Positions 10,145 to 20,517 of a stretch of DNA of 64,000 nucleotides are shown here, in pieces (positions within the stretch are counted from its first letter, which is position 1; the number at the start of each line of letters is the position of its first letter). The stretch spans positions 62,001 through 126,000 of the forward strand of contig NW_027044871.1 of NCBI RefSeq assembly GCF_964019385.1, read 5' to 3'. The notes under the pieces are model-generated. The model worked only from the letters and a program-made list of their open reading frames with translations. It did no database searches and was not told the origin of the DNA. The stretch comes from Sycon ciliatum. Its lineage: Eukaryota; Porifera; Calcarea; Leucosolenida; Sycettidae. A program made the position numbers and the translations under genes.

Positions 10145-10366
10145 CCTTATGTTATTTCTATAACTTTGAACCTTCCAAGTTGGAAGGCTGTTGGAGTGCG
10201 CATCCAAGATGTGCTAGAGCTGTTAGCCAGTTAGTTGTAGAACGTCAGTACCGTCGGTCAGTTTCGTGCAATGTTATCGCATGACCTGATTGTTTAGTAA
10301 CTGGTGGTGTTAGTGGACAGTATAGCGTAACTTGTAGTTCCTTGGTCTTTCTCCTTTGTATAAATT
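10145..10366 (+). repeat. Dispersed repeat R1, third copy
   Basis: Near-identical to 9564-9770, ends at (AAT)n 10366-10381 without the hammerhead. Confidence 0.75.
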
Positions 10367-10447
10367 AATAATAATAATAATTTTATGAAAGCAATAAAGA
10401 CAACAAATTCTGCAGTCATCGCCACACTACAACGAAGTCATGAAAGT

Positions 10448-10487
10448 TTACCAGAATTGATTTTCTTGTCACATTCATCAGTGGAAA
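10448..10487 (-). ncRNA. Degenerate hammerhead motif, PLE1 left arm
   Basis: Minus-strand counterpart of 14032-14071: CTGATGA, a 9-base helix II loop segment (ATG TGA CAA), GAAA, helix III AAT/ATT, helix I TTTCCA/TGGTAA with one mismatch. Helix II has an A-A mismatch at its base, so activity is doubtful. Confidence 0.5.
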
Positions 10488-10739
10488 GTCCTGACTGAAG
10501 AGTAACGATGCTGAACAATGAATAAATATACATTCAATGATGTGTTACGAGAACAAAATATAGTGCCAAAATAGAATGAGGGAAGGTGAGACAATAGAAG
10601 TGAAGTGAGAGCTAAGTGCAACGGCGGGTGAGAAATAATTATAACGCTAAAACTGTGTAGTGAGACAAACAATCATGCTGTGCACCTACGAAAACAACAC
10701 GTCGATTATTTGCATATTTTAAACGGAGATACTCTAGGA

Positions 10740-11600
10740 GTCAGGTTGAAACCCTGAATGATGCTCTGCGCAAACGCTACTTGGCTAGAAACATCTCACA
10801 TAATATTATCTTTTTGAAGCGCTGTAAGGAAAATGGAGTGTGGCCTACTTCCATCCAGAATCGGACGCACAAAGCCCGTGCTTATCACTCATTAGCAATA
10901 GAAAGAGTATTCCTCAAAGACGACATTGCGCGCTCTAGTGACACATTATGTTCTGTTAAGTCTCAATTTAAACGTCTGTATAGTTCGGCTCGTTCGTTCC
11001 TTTCCTATCACGACTACCTCAGATTCAGTACACTACTGGCCGAGAATGACAGCAAACAGCAAGTCAAACTCCTCGCCAAGTACGAGAAAAACATCAAATG
11101 GCTGCGTGCAAAGCGGTATGGCTCCTTTAAGCCCAACATGGACACGATTATTAATCTGGCCAACATCGAACTATCCCTGTGCAAAAGGAATTACTTTGCC
11201 GGGGAACGGAGTTTGGTATTCCTCCTTCTAACAACAGAAAGGAAATAGTTCTTACGCAATTCGAAATGTTCCACAAAAAACACATGAAGGATTTTACACC
11301 AGTGTCTGAAAATCAGCGTGCTATCTGTACGGCTAATCTTCGAGCCATCGCCGAAGAACACGCAGAAAAATCTCCAGACCGAAGCACATTTTCATTATCC
11401 AGAGAACACCTTTTAAGGCTCGACGTCATCTTACGAACAACAACGATATTAGAATCGCAAGACCAGACAAGGGTCAAGCTACAGTTATTATCAGCACACA
11501 AGAGTACAATACGAAAATGGCGGTCATCCTTGAGAACACGAGTAAGTTTGTCCAACTCGGTCCGGTATCTACTCATGACAACACAGTTTGAGTAGAGAAA
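10740..11600 (+). pseudogene. PLE1 N-terminal region, frameshifted
   Basis: Pieces in three frames. 10781-11248 carries LLAKYEKNIKWLRAKR; about 11175-11400 includes LCRGTEFGIPPSN and SREHLLRL; about 11420-11580 reads RIARPDKGQATVIIS and EYNTKM, a conserved block just before the RT fingers. At least two frameshifts and a stop separate them. These blocks match the conserved region preceding the RT domain of Penelope-like proteins. Confidence 0.7.
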
Positions 11601-11665
11601 AAGTTGAATAGTTTTCTCAAGAGACTGAAGAAAATAAACAGATATCGGAGGAAGAGTTCTTCAAA

Positions 11666-12607
11666 ATGCGGCCCATTGGTTCCGTCCGGCCACGTCTCTA
11701 TGGGCTACCAAAAATACATAAACCGAACTGTCCGTTGCGCCCCATATTATCCATGGTTGCATCACCGCAATATAATATCTCTAAATGGCTGTGTGGTTGG
11801 CTTGACATCGTGCAAACGTTCTATTGCAAACATACAGTTAAAGACACCTTCGAATTCATTTACGACCTTCGCTCCCACCCAGTTCCGGCCTCCGCGCATA
11901 TGTGCTCGTTTGATGTTGTGAGTCTGTTCACGAACGTCCCGTTAGAAGAGACTATCAATATTTGCCTAGATGTGTTGTACCGAAATGATGAAGTTGACAC
12001 GCCATGGATATCGGAGACGGCGTTCCGGGAACTGATGTTGCTCGTGACGACTGGTGTGGAGTTTTCCTTCGTTGACATTATGTACAGGCAGGTTGATGGG
12101 GTAGCCATGGGCTCTCCATTGGGTCCAGTTTTAGCGAATGTGTTCGTTGGTTACTGCGAGTCACTGATTGCAGAACAGTTGTGGCCAGCATTGTACGTTC
12201 GTTTTGTTGATGATTCCTTCACCTGGTTTGATTCTGTTGAAGATAGCCAAATCTTTCTTGGTATTCTAAATGACCTACATCCTTCCATACGTTTTACGTG
12301 TGAACACGAACAAGCGAACAAACTTCCCTTTCTAGACGTCCTTGTGGAAAAGTCTAGTCAGGGTACCGTAACATCTGTGTACAGAAAGCCTACATTCACA
12401 GGCCAGTACATAATGTTTGACTCGTATTGTTCGTACCAATACAAGGTGAATTTGGTGCGTAACTTGGTGGATCGAGCAGAGCGTATTTGCTCCTCTTCCA
12501 AACTAGCTGAGGAACTGGACTTCCTTAAGTCCGTTTTTCTAAAGAATGGGTACCCCGACGATCTATTGAAGGAACTCATGAGCGAAAGGCTGGATAAAAA
12601 GGAATAA
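11666..12607 (+). pseudogene. PLE1 reverse transcriptase
   Basis: An open stretch of 313 codons within a broken ORF. RT blocks in order: RLYGLPKIHKP (about residues 10-20), FDVVSLFTNVPL (first catalytic Asp, about 81), GVAMGSPLGPVLANVFV, YVRFVDDSFTWF (catalytic FVDD, about 181) and LPFLDVLVEK. Catalytic residues are all present. The KIHKP and FTNVPL blocks are diagnostic of Penelope-like RTs. It would copy element RNA primed at DNA ends cut by the downstream GIY-YIG nuclease. It is inactive in this copy because the N-terminal part and the nuclease are in other frames. Confidence 0.85.
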
Positions 12608-12673
12608 CGTTTTGGCCCGGACAAATGTCCCACGTATCTTTCTCTCCCCTGGAAAGGTAACCTCTCATTATCC

Positions 12674-13829
12674 ATGAGTCGCGTGGTACGGAAAATTGTA
12701 CAGCAAACTTACTACGCGGTACATTTTGTACCCGTTTTCACAACTGTACGTGCGTTCACGGTGAGGAAGGATGTCCTACCAACCCAACTTGCATCTAAAT
12801 TGGTATACCAATTTGAGTGCCGACAATGCGGTAGTCGGTACGTTGGTAGGACTCTTCAACATCTGAACGCACGTATCAAGCAGCACGTCCCACTGCATAT
12901 GCTGACTGGCTCGGGCACTGCGACCCAAACGCGCCAGGCCACTGCAGAACCCTCGGCCACAGCCATCGTTAGCACAATTTCCGTCATCGGCAATTGTGCC
13001 TCCATTACCCGTATCGAGAGCCTTGGAGTCGGGTAATGGGCATATTGTCACCACAACACAATGCACCATAACAACACAAGATAACACACCACAACAACAT
13101 TCAGCTCAAGACCAAAGTGGACGCTGTGATGAGGTAATGCCCTCATCGCCGTCTTTGCCGTTGCCTCCCCCAGAACCGCCACCTACATCTATCATCGGCG
13201 GTGCTGGGACTGAGTCTGTGGTGTCGGTGGCACGTGCATATATGTATGAGGCAAGCACTGAACGTGAACAACGAGAAAGAAGGCTGAAGGGAACGGAATT
13301 CAACAAAGAAAGTAACACAATCAACGTTCAAAGACCTAGACGATCAACGGCTAATTATTCAATTAATTATTACCGTACTGGAGATCAAGCACCGGAGAGG
13401 ACACTGGGAACACAAGATTTAACAACAGCAACAACAACAATGGTAACAATTTACCATCAAGATCAAAGGAGGAGTCAACGAACAGAGGTTAAACAACATG
13501 AAGCGAGCCTGGGACCGATCAGTGTTGATGAGGAGAATGACACGGAGGACGACACTGAGGACGAGGTGGGAGATGAGACGGAGGACGAGGTTGCGGTTGT
13601 TGGAGACGAGGAATCAGATGGTGATTGTGATCATAAGAGGTCTGCCGTTTTTCTTCACTTGTTGTCTCACCCTAAGTCACAGGTGTATGATGATTTTAGT
13701 TTTTCTGTTCTTTGTCGTGCACGGTATGCTAGTCAGTTGAAAGTACTTGAGGCTGTTTGTATTCGTTTGCATAAGCCTGATCTCTGTAAGCAGAAGAAAC
13801 ATGTAGTTGCGTTAAAATTGTTTTCGTAG
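12674..13829 (+). pseudogene. PLE1 GIY-YIG endonuclease with a long acidic insertion
   Basis: The first half (frame 12674-13036) has LVYQFECRQCGSRYVGRT, i.e. the Y-Q-F / Y-V-G signature, then ARIKQHVP. The second half (frame 12996-13829) ends with FSVLCRARY, LEAVCIRLHKPDLCKQKKH and LKLFS, including the glutamate of the LEA motif. Between them lie about 200 codons of low-complexity sequence, with a Glu/Asp-rich run at about 13528-13640. The spacing YVG to LEA is about 300 codons, against about 73 in the other PLE nuclease at 28692-29180. A frameshift lies near 13000. The stop is at 13827-13829. Confidence 0.75.
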
Positions 13830-14031
13830 GTGCAGAGCATGATTGTTTGTCTCACTACACAGTTTTAGCGCTATAATTATTAGTTTCTCACCCGCCGTTG
13901 CACTTAGCTCTCACTTCACTTCTATTGTCTCACCTTCCCTCATTCTATTTTGGCACTGTATTTTGTTCTCGTAACACATCATTGAATGTATATTTAATCA
14001 TTGTTCAGCATGGTTACTCTTCAGTCAGGAC

Positions 14032-14071
14032 TTTCCACTGATGAATGTGAGAAGAAAATCAATTCTGGTAA
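14032..14071 (+). ncRNA. Degenerate hammerhead motif, PLE1 right arm
   Basis: CTGATGA (14038-14044), nine-base helix II segment, GAAA (14054-14057), helix III AAT/ATT, predicted cleavage after C14065, helix I TTTCCA/TGGTAA with one U-U mismatch. It lies about 205 bp after the ORF stop, the same place as the hammerheads at 15595-15632 and 32283-32324. Helix II is poorly paired. Confidence 0.5.
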
Positions 14072-14076
14072 ACTTT

Positions 14077-14402
14077 TGTTGAGTTCGAAACAGGACGACT
14101 GACGACACATTATCCAGACATTACAACGGGAACAGGTAGGTTGGGATTGGGAACGACATTTATTATAGACGACGAGACAAGAGACCAAGACGAACGAAAC
14201 GACTACATGGTGATTATTGACGAGTGAGAAAAGAGAGAGACAGAGAGATCAAGTCTGAACGGCAAGATAAAGGGGCTGGGTAGCTATGGCAAATATGGGC
14301 GCGCAAGTAGCTACCCAGGCCAACGGAACAAAAGGAGACAAAAGGTGAGTACGTAAGTGCATGCAGGCCAGCTAGAAAAGGTACGGGAGGAGGTACTTAA
14401 CA
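14077..14402 (-). repeat. TRIM LTR (3' LTR of the element)
   Basis: About 97% identical by eye to the other LTR. Contains a hairpin, CTGGGTAGCTA/TAGCTACCCAG with a 21-base loop (about 14275-14318). Confidence 0.9.
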
Positions 14403-14837
14403 TACCACCCCTCCATGAAAAAAATCCCGCGTCCTCGCGGAGAGAAAAAAAAGAGAGAAAAAGATTTTAAAAAATGAACTGGAGGAGAAAACACACACAC
14501 ACACACACACATACTGCGCGCGCGCACGGATCTCACGAAAGTATATACTAAAAATGCACTACAGATCATTCCTGTACTACTTATAGTGTGTAATAACTAT
14601 TGGAGTTTGACGAGGAAGGTGAATTACTAGTATTTTGCACAGCTAATACAGCCTAGTTACACTTTTGCTAAACATCAAAAAATTAGAGCGTGGCTCACCA
14701 TGATCGGACCCCTAACTTGGTAATGTTTTATGAATACACGCGCGCACACACTACAAAAAAATTCACGAAAATAAATTTGACGAAGAAGGAACGCATACAA
14801 AAAAAAAAAGAGAAAGCTGACCTGCATGGCTTGTACG

Positions 14838-14952
14838 AGACTAGACGAGGTTGGCGTAGGAGAGACGAGGTTGATAGAGACGAGACGAGGTTGGCGTAGG
14901 AGAGACGAGACTGACATGGACGAGACGAGGTTGACATAGACGAGACGAATGG
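14838..14952 (-). repeat. Minisatellite inside the TRIM
   Basis: Irregular repeats of GACGAGGTTGGCGTAGGAGA and shorter variants such as GACGAGAC. Confidence 0.75.
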
Positions 14953-15017
14953 CGATTGAGGACGCCTGGGCATGGGATGATCTCAGGATCGTGGGTCGAT
15001 CAATAATCGGGCGCCAA

Positions 15018-15343
15018 TGTTGAGTTCGAAACAGGACGACTGACGACACATTATCCAGACATTACAAAGGGAACAGGTAGGTTGGGATTGGGAACGACAT
15101 TTATTATAGACGACGAGACAAGAGACCAAGACGAACGAAACGATTGCATGGTGATTATCGACGAGTGAGAAAAGAGAGAGACAGAGAGATCAAGTCTGAA
15201 CGGCAAGATAAAGGGCCTGGGTAGCTATGGCAAATATGGGCGCGCAAGTAGCTACCCAGGCCAACGGAACAAAAGGAGAGAAAAGGTGAGTACGTAAGTG
15301 CATGCAGGCCAGCTAGAAAAGGTACGGGAGGAGGTACCTAACA
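15018..15343 (-). repeat. TRIM LTR (5' LTR of the element)
   Basis: Paired with 14077-14402. Here the hairpin stem extends to 14 bp (GGCCTGGGTAGCTA). Confidence 0.9.
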
Positions 15344-15594
15344 CTTTCATGACATCGTTGTAGTGTGGCGATGACTGCAGAATTTGTTCTCTTTATTGCT
15401 ATTATAAAATTGTTGTCTCTACGTCGATTATTTGAATTAAATAATTTTAGAATTGCGATCAACAGAACGAGCTGAACCGACATTTCACAAAGGCTTTTAT
15501 TGTATTATAAAAACCAGAGAGAATACGAAGGCAGTGAAGAACATGGAAGAAAGAAAAAATGTGATATGGAAGAAATGATGAACAAAATTGTTTT

Positions 15595-15632
15595 ACTTCG
15601 AACTAGTTTTCGCACAACACTCCTCAGGAAGC
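15595..15632 (-). ncRNA. Hammerhead ribozyme, PLE3
   Basis: Minus strand: helix I GCTTC/GAAGT; CTGAGGA; helix II GTG/TGC with loop TTG; GAAA; palindromic helix III segment AACTAGTT (first A belongs to GAAA); cleavage predicted at TTC. Core is complete; helix II is short and includes G-U pairs. It aligns base for base with 32283-32324. Confidence 0.65.
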
Positions 15633-15828
15633 TACGTTGTACTAATGAAAAACAATCCAGAGAAATGGAGTGAGAAGAAACACCTATGAAAATGATAATC
15701 CTAGCACTAAGGTAATAACAGGAAAAACTGCGAAAGCACTTAACGAACTTGTAAGGACTACTAGTATACTGTGACACAAGATATGACACCATGGCCAACC
15801 AGGGCCAAACAAACAGAACAAGCTGCTA

Positions 15829-15972
15829 CTAAAACAATTTCAAACGAATAATGCTGTCCTTCAGGACACACAGATTAGGCTTATGAATACGTTGACAAAC
15901 AGCTTCTAACACAGTCAAATGCAACTTATAACCATGACGAGCACGGCACAAAACAGAAAAAAAAAATCAGAG
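15829..15972 (-). pseudogene. C-terminus of a PLE GIY-YIG endonuclease
   Basis: Reads RARHGYKLHLTVLEAVCQRI then HKPNLCVLKDSIIRLKLF and a stop at 15829-15831. This is the final conserved block (LEA glutamate, KP-x-LC) of Penelope-like GIY-YIG domains. The rest of the domain is missing upstream. Confidence 0.75.
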
Positions 15973-16194
15973 TAAACCTTGCACCAATCAGGACGAGATA
16001 CAAGATGCTTATACACTGATGACTTCCTACTAGAAAACACATGCTCGCACCCACTCTTACTCACACAATCATTCTCGCTCTCCCACTCACCGGACTCACT
16101 GGCCGAATCCTCCTCAACGACGTCCTGCCTTGGAGCAATCAGGTCCCGTCTCCTCCCGTCCCTCGTCTCACGTTCCTGTTGTGTATTCCGCTGG

Positions 16195-16345
16195 CTCGGT
16201 ACTTCCGTACTGTGAATGTCTGTGGTGCCTCCTTTGCACCATGGCTGGTAGCTCGGCCTATTTAGCTCGTAGCTGTACTGATGAGGTCTTTATGGCCGAA
16301 ACAGCTTGCTGTCTACAGCATTGGGTATATATAGCATTGGGTATA
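16195..16345 (+). mobile_element. Hammerhead retrozyme-like monomer, family beta, plus copy
   Basis: Matches the reverse complement of 16346-16470 from about the TGTCTRTGGTGCCTCCTTTG block through the ribozyme to the terminal GCATTGGGTATATA. No ORF. Confidence 0.65.
16272..16319 (+). ncRNA. Hammerhead ribozyme beta-1
   Basis: Helix I GCTGTA/TACAGC (6 bp perfect), CTGATGA (16278-16284), helix II GGTC/GGCC with loop TTTAT, GAAA (16298-16301), helix III ACAG/CTGT with loop CTTG, predicted cleavage after C16313 (GTC). Complete core, type I. Confidence 0.88.
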
Positions 16346-16363
16346 TAATATAATATACCCAAT

Positions 16364-16411
16364 GCTGTAGACAGCAAGCTGTTTCGGCCATAAAGGCCTC
16401 ATCAGTACAGC
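16364..16411 (-). ncRNA. Hammerhead ribozyme beta-2
   Basis: Same fold as beta-1 with helix II GGCC/GGCC (a T-G pair in beta-1 is C-G here). Complete core. Confidence 0.88.
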
Positions 16412-16604
16412 TGCGAGCTAAAATAATAGGCCGAGCTACCAGCCATGGTGCAAAGGAGGCACCATAGACATTAAGATACCTCGTCGCTCTAGCGCCAAAG
16501 TGCTCAAACTACAAAAAGTAGCGGGTATTGCGCGATGCAGCAGCCCTAGAGCAGCCTACTGAGAGTGCTCAACAAGGCGAAAACCGAGGAGCGTGATACC
16601 CAAT

Positions 16605-16652
16605 GCTGTAGACAGCAAGCTGCTTCGGCCATAAAGGCCTCATCAGTACAGC
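16605..16652 (-). ncRNA. Hammerhead ribozyme beta-3 (one core change)
   Basis: As beta-2, but GAAA reads GAAG, turning the A15.1-U16.1 pair into G-U. Cleavage may be weakened. Confidence 0.7.
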
Positions 16653-16729
16653 TACGAGCTAAATTGGCCGAGCTCCCAGCCATATTGGAAAGGCTTCCTG
16701 TCTGAAGCCTTTCCATACTGGTACTCGAT

Positions 16730-17905
16730 GTTCCAGTTTTGTGACACGAGAATGGCACGAGAATTAGTGTACCGCTGAGTGTACCGCTATACACGTGGTC
16801 GACACGTAGTCGACACTTTGTTGATACTTTTTTGACACGTGACCCCGTCAACGGTCTGCTTTGTGCCAATGCCACTCGGTAAACGCCGATGTCGCGTACG
16901 ACAAAGACGACTATCCCGTACGCGAAATAGTTGAGAACTGCATGACGTTCACCTGACGGCAAGGACAACTGCGAGGAGGCCCCTTTCGGTACCCCTGACG
17001 GGAAGGAGAACTGCAGAAGTTGACGAAGTCGAACGAGGAGGCCCCTTTTTCCGTACCCCATACTGCAAAGTGCCATTGATGGATACCTTTTGCACCTGGA
17101 ACGACCCCTTAAACGCTGTCGCGGCGACTATCTCGTACGCGAAATAGTTGAGAACTGCTGACGTGGACCTTTTTGCACCTGGAACGGCCCCGTAAACGCT
17201 GTCGTGTCGGGGGAGTGAATGTGCAGGGTACTAGGGTGAAAAGAATTGCTGCAAAGACGTCCCCTCTACTAGGCTCTAGGCCTTTGCCTTTGGAGACATC
17301 GTCGGCGAACTGAATGCGCAGGGCGAAAAGAATTGCTGCAAAGACGTCCGCTCTAGGCCTTTGGAGACATCGTGGGAACTCCTTCCGGTACTATACAAAC
17401 TGCTGACGTGGCCGTGGACATGTACATGGAGAGTCATGGTGGGACTTCATGTACATGGATACATGGTGGGAATTCCTTCCGGCACCCCCGTACCGCAAAG
17501 CCAACGGTGGGGAAGGAGAAGTGCAGACGTGCAGGAAGACGAACGAGGAGGAACCAGGACGAGCGAGCAATGGCAGGACTAGCTGGACCGTAAGTAATAG
17601 CTGAATTGTGCATGACAACATGACACCCATGCGGCACTCGCCACTTGCCAATGCATATTTCTTGTCCACTAACAATGTCTCTCCTCTGCCCCCTGTGTGT
17701 CCACGGCCCTGTTTCTGAATTGGCCCGATGAATCGAATGTCTTCCGCAACTGGAACGGCCCCGTGAACGCTGTCGCGTCGGCTACTGAATGCGCAGGAGG
17801 GAAAATATTGCTGCGAAGACGTCTCCTCTAGACGACGGTAAGGCACCCCATTGATATGTTGCCGGTGTGTGCCAGGGTATCGCGCGATGGTGAATGAGGA
17901 ATGAT
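16730..17905. repeat. Non-coding region with short scattered direct repeats
   Basis: Several blocks recur two or three times, e.g. GTACGCGAAATAGTTGAGAA, GAGGAGGCCCCTTT and AAAGAATTGCTGCAAAGACG. No ORF with a recognisable product. It looks like a decayed local duplication array. Confidence 0.5.
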
Positions 17906-17908
17906 GAA

Positions 17909-18268
17909 GGGTACGGTGGGACTGTAGACCTGTTACCTTCTACTAACACGTTATCAGGTGGAGAGTGTCTTGTACTCACGTTATCAGGTCGAGAGCGTAT
18001 TGTAGTCGCTCTCTCTATTCCTGTACTTCATTACGTTTAAGGTGTACGTATAACTTCTCAAAAAAATTTAATGGTCCACAGTCGTGTCGGAAGGGTACGG
18101 TGGGACTGTAGACATGTTACCTTCTAACACGTTATCAGGTGGAGAGTGTCTTGTACTCACGTTATCACTATATCAGGTCGAGAGCGTATTGTAGTCACTC
18201 TCTCTATTCCTGTACTTCATTACGTTTCAGGTGTACGTATAACTTTTCCAAAAAAATTAATGGTTCAC
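17909..18268 (+). repeat. Tandem duplication, 184-bp period
   Basis: Units begin at 17909 and 18093 with GGGTACGGTGGGACTGTAGA and include GAGAGCGTATTGTAGTC. Confidence 0.85.
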
Positions 18269-18497
18269 GTCTTCAGATAGAGAGCGTATTGCACCCACTG
18301 TCTAGTCTCTGTAGTGCATTGAGATTTTGTTGATCGAACATGAAATGGATACACAGACAAAGCCAGGCCAAGTACATGGCGAGATGTCGCCAGAAGAACG
18401 TCTTCAGGTAGAGAGCGTATTGCACCCACTGTCTAGTCGATTTTGTGGATCGCACATGAAATGGATACACAGACAAAGCAGGCCAAGTACATGAGAG
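18269..18497 (+). repeat. Tandem duplication, 131-bp period
   Basis: Units start at 18269 and 18400 with GTCTTCAG and share GAGAGCGTATTGCACCCACT; the second is shorter. Confidence 0.85.
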
Positions 18498-19717
18498 AGT
18501 GGACGATGTGCAGATCGACACGGCCTGCGGGTACTTCATTAAAGTTACCCGTGACATAACTAGGATAAAAGTTAATCACTGCAAAAACATTGCCAAATAT
18601 GTGAGCACTTTGGACTTGACAGAAGAGTGCACGGGCGACGTTGACAAAATATACCGCGGTGACTGTCACTATCATGACAGCAGGGCACATCGCACGCAGC
18701 ATCGCAGATCGTGTCGAATTGCGCATCATAATAATTATTGCAAAATTGCTCCTGTGCATGCAAGTGGATTTCATTGCACTTCTCAGTTTGGGAAATGCTC
18801 GATTATGACAATTCTCCGTGTGAGTGCACTGGCCCTGAACAGACATGTAGGTGAACCGTTTGTGGTGTGGTGTCTCATAGCCTACCTCACGACCTTCTGC
18901 TTTCTTTCTTCATCACTTGTATCTTGCAGGTATATCATCCCGTGACGACCACATTGAAGTCTGAATTTGAAGTGTGAAGATGCTTCAGCAACCACATCGT
19001 ACTTTTCCATTGCTTTCATTGTGCTTCTACTGTGCATGTGTGTAACTTGTGGGGTAAACATGTGATGACATTGTATGCTGGCGACACGGTCAGATGTTCA
19101 TGCGTCTAACGTACACCTGCATGTTATGCATTGAAAAGGGTTTGCCACTTGCGATCCTGGGACGAGTATCAGGTCCGCTTTGTCCTGTGTGGGCTGTTTC
19201 AGATTGCTGTTCACTTCTCTATCTGTTGGATATGTGACTTTCTGCAAGTTTCTGGTGTATGATGGCCACGTCCTTGCTTGTCCCTTTGTATGATATTACA
19301 TTCTGTATTCGCTGCTTCCATGGCCATATGGCATGGTCTGCAAACTGCAATCCTTGGGCAAATGTCATGTTTGCTATGTTGTGCTTTGGCCGTCAGCTTG
19401 TCTACACGCTGTAGTTGAATTATTTTTGTTTCACAACTGACTTCCTCAAGTACGGTGGCCACTGCTTTGCATGGCATTATACATGAAGAATTTCCTGTTT
19501 GTGTCGTGTGCATGTGCGTATGTGTGCGTGGCCACGTGTGTGTGCCGTGTGCATACACATGTTTGTGTATCTGTGTGCGGGGTAGCGAGGCGGGGAGGGC
19601 TGGTATGTATCAGTGTGTTATTGCAGTCGCATGGCTACATACAGTACATCGCGCGTGTGGTCATCATGTTTCCCTTCGGGGTTGGGGTGGGGAGGGAACG
19701 GAAAAAGAGCTGAAATT
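18498..19717. other. No gene recognised; GT-rich patch
   Basis: A 148-codon frame at 18499-18945 has no recognisable motif and is not called. A GT-rich stretch lies at about 19499-19590. Confidence 0.5.
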
Positions 19718-19719
19718 AT

Positions 19720-20192
19720 CCATATAAAAATCGCTCTGTGAGCGGTTCTAAAAAACCTTTACTGGTACTGCCCCGTCGTAAAAGTAAGAAATTAGAACTG
19801 GCCCATTGTCCCCCCAAATGCGAACTGATCCACCTAAATCGCGAATGACGGGACCCGAACGCACCAGTAGCACGAGGTTCCTACCTGTGGATGCAGATGG
19901 GGACGTTGGTCCGGACCATAGGCCATGTCCTGTACTATACTAGCGGTAGGCTTCCCTATCAAAATAATAAATTCTACAACTACTACTACTGGTGTTACCC
20001 TATGATAATTGCCGTGATCCTGTGCCCTCCCGACCTCGTGCTACTGGTGCGTTCGGGTCCCGTCATTCGCGATTTAGGTGGATCAGTTCGCATTTGGGGG
20101 GACAATGGGCCAGTTCTAATTTCTTACTTTTACGACGGGGCAGTACCAGTAAAGGTTTTTCAGAACCGCTCACAGAGCGATTTTTATATGGA
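19720..20192. mobile_element. Foldback element with 159-bp terminal inverted repeats
   Basis: Arms 19720-19878 and about 20033-20192 are nearly perfect reverse complements (I see one or two differences), starting CCATATAAAAATCGCTCTG. The 154-bp spacer has no ORF. The flanks are AT-rich, so the target duplication is ambiguous. Confidence 0.85.
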
Positions 20193-20289
20193 TATATATT
20201 ATATACTCAATCTGCGGACAGCAGGATATTTATACTGATTGGAAATTTTTATTTCCATTGCTATCAGGTTCGGCCTCATTTCCTCTGTG

Positions 20290-20335
20290 CTGCGCTGATG
20301 AGTTCAAAAAGAACGAAACAGCATGCTGTCCGCAG
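20290..20335 (+). ncRNA. Hammerhead ribozyme gamma, first
   Basis: Helix I CTGCG/CGCAG; CTGATGA (20295-20301); helix II GTTC/GAAC with loop AAAAA; GAAA (20315-20318); self-complementary helix III ACAGCATGCTGT (counting A of GAAA as first base); predicted cleavage after C20330 (GTC). Complete core. A palindromic helix III allows double-hammerhead folding in tandem RNA. Confidence 0.88.
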
Positions 20336-20517
20336 ATTGAGTATTTCGCTCCTGCTCTTGTAGCAGTTGAGCACTCTTGCGTGGGGTAGTGCCTTTGCTG
20401 TTTGCTTTATGCAGAGCTCACTGACTTGTCAGTTTGAGCACTCTGGCAAGGTACGTTTGGGCCTGATTGGAAAGTTTTATTTCCATTGCTATCAGGTTCG
20501 GCCTTATTTCCTCTGTG

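Larger units (their letters stand above)
14077..15343 (-). mobile_element. TRIM-like non-autonomous LTR element
   Basis: Two 326-bp direct LTRs (14077-14402, 15018-15343; TG...CA ends) flank 615 bp without an ORF. The 4-bp target duplication CTTT lies at 14073-14076 and 15344-15347. The minus-strand primer-binding site next to the right LTR reads TTGGCGCCCGATTATTG, and a purine tract (GGAGGGGTGGTA, minus) lies next to the left LTR, fixing the orientation. It interrupts the right arm of PLE1 six bases past the hammerhead-like motif. Confidence 0.9.
10384..15415 (+). mobile_element. Penelope-like retroelement PLE1 (interrupted by a TRIM)
   Basis: Terminal repeats are in inverted orientation: left arm 10384-10690, right arm 13830-14076 continuing at 15344-15415 after the TRIM. 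Between them are broken pieces of the N-terminal region, RT and GIY-YIG endonuclease. An inverted partial terminal repeat upstream of a PLE is a usual arrangement. Both arms carry a hammerhead-like motif. Confidence 0.85.
15425..16000 (-). mobile_element. 3' end of a Penelope-like element (PLE3 family)
   Basis: Minus-strand fragment with the end of the GIY-YIG ORF, a hammerhead about 200 bp after the stop, and a distal part (AATAAAAGCCTTTGTGAAATG) that recurs at 26786-26945 (-) and, more diverged, at 32395-32450 (+). Confidence 0.75.
16346..16725 (-). mobile_element. Hammerhead retrozyme-like tandem, family beta, minus copies
   Basis: About 1.6 units with a 241-bp period (16357 and 16598 both start ACCCAATGCTGTAGACAGC on the plus strand). 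It faces the plus copy across an AT-rich spacer, giving an inverted arrangement. Confidence 0.65.

Noticed and set aside
13498..13740. Arg-rich alternative ORF
   Set aside because: It is the shadow of the acidic insertion of the PLE1 endonuclease in another frame.
18499..18945. 148-codon ORF
   Set aside because: No recognisable domain, no repeat homology or splice context that supports it.
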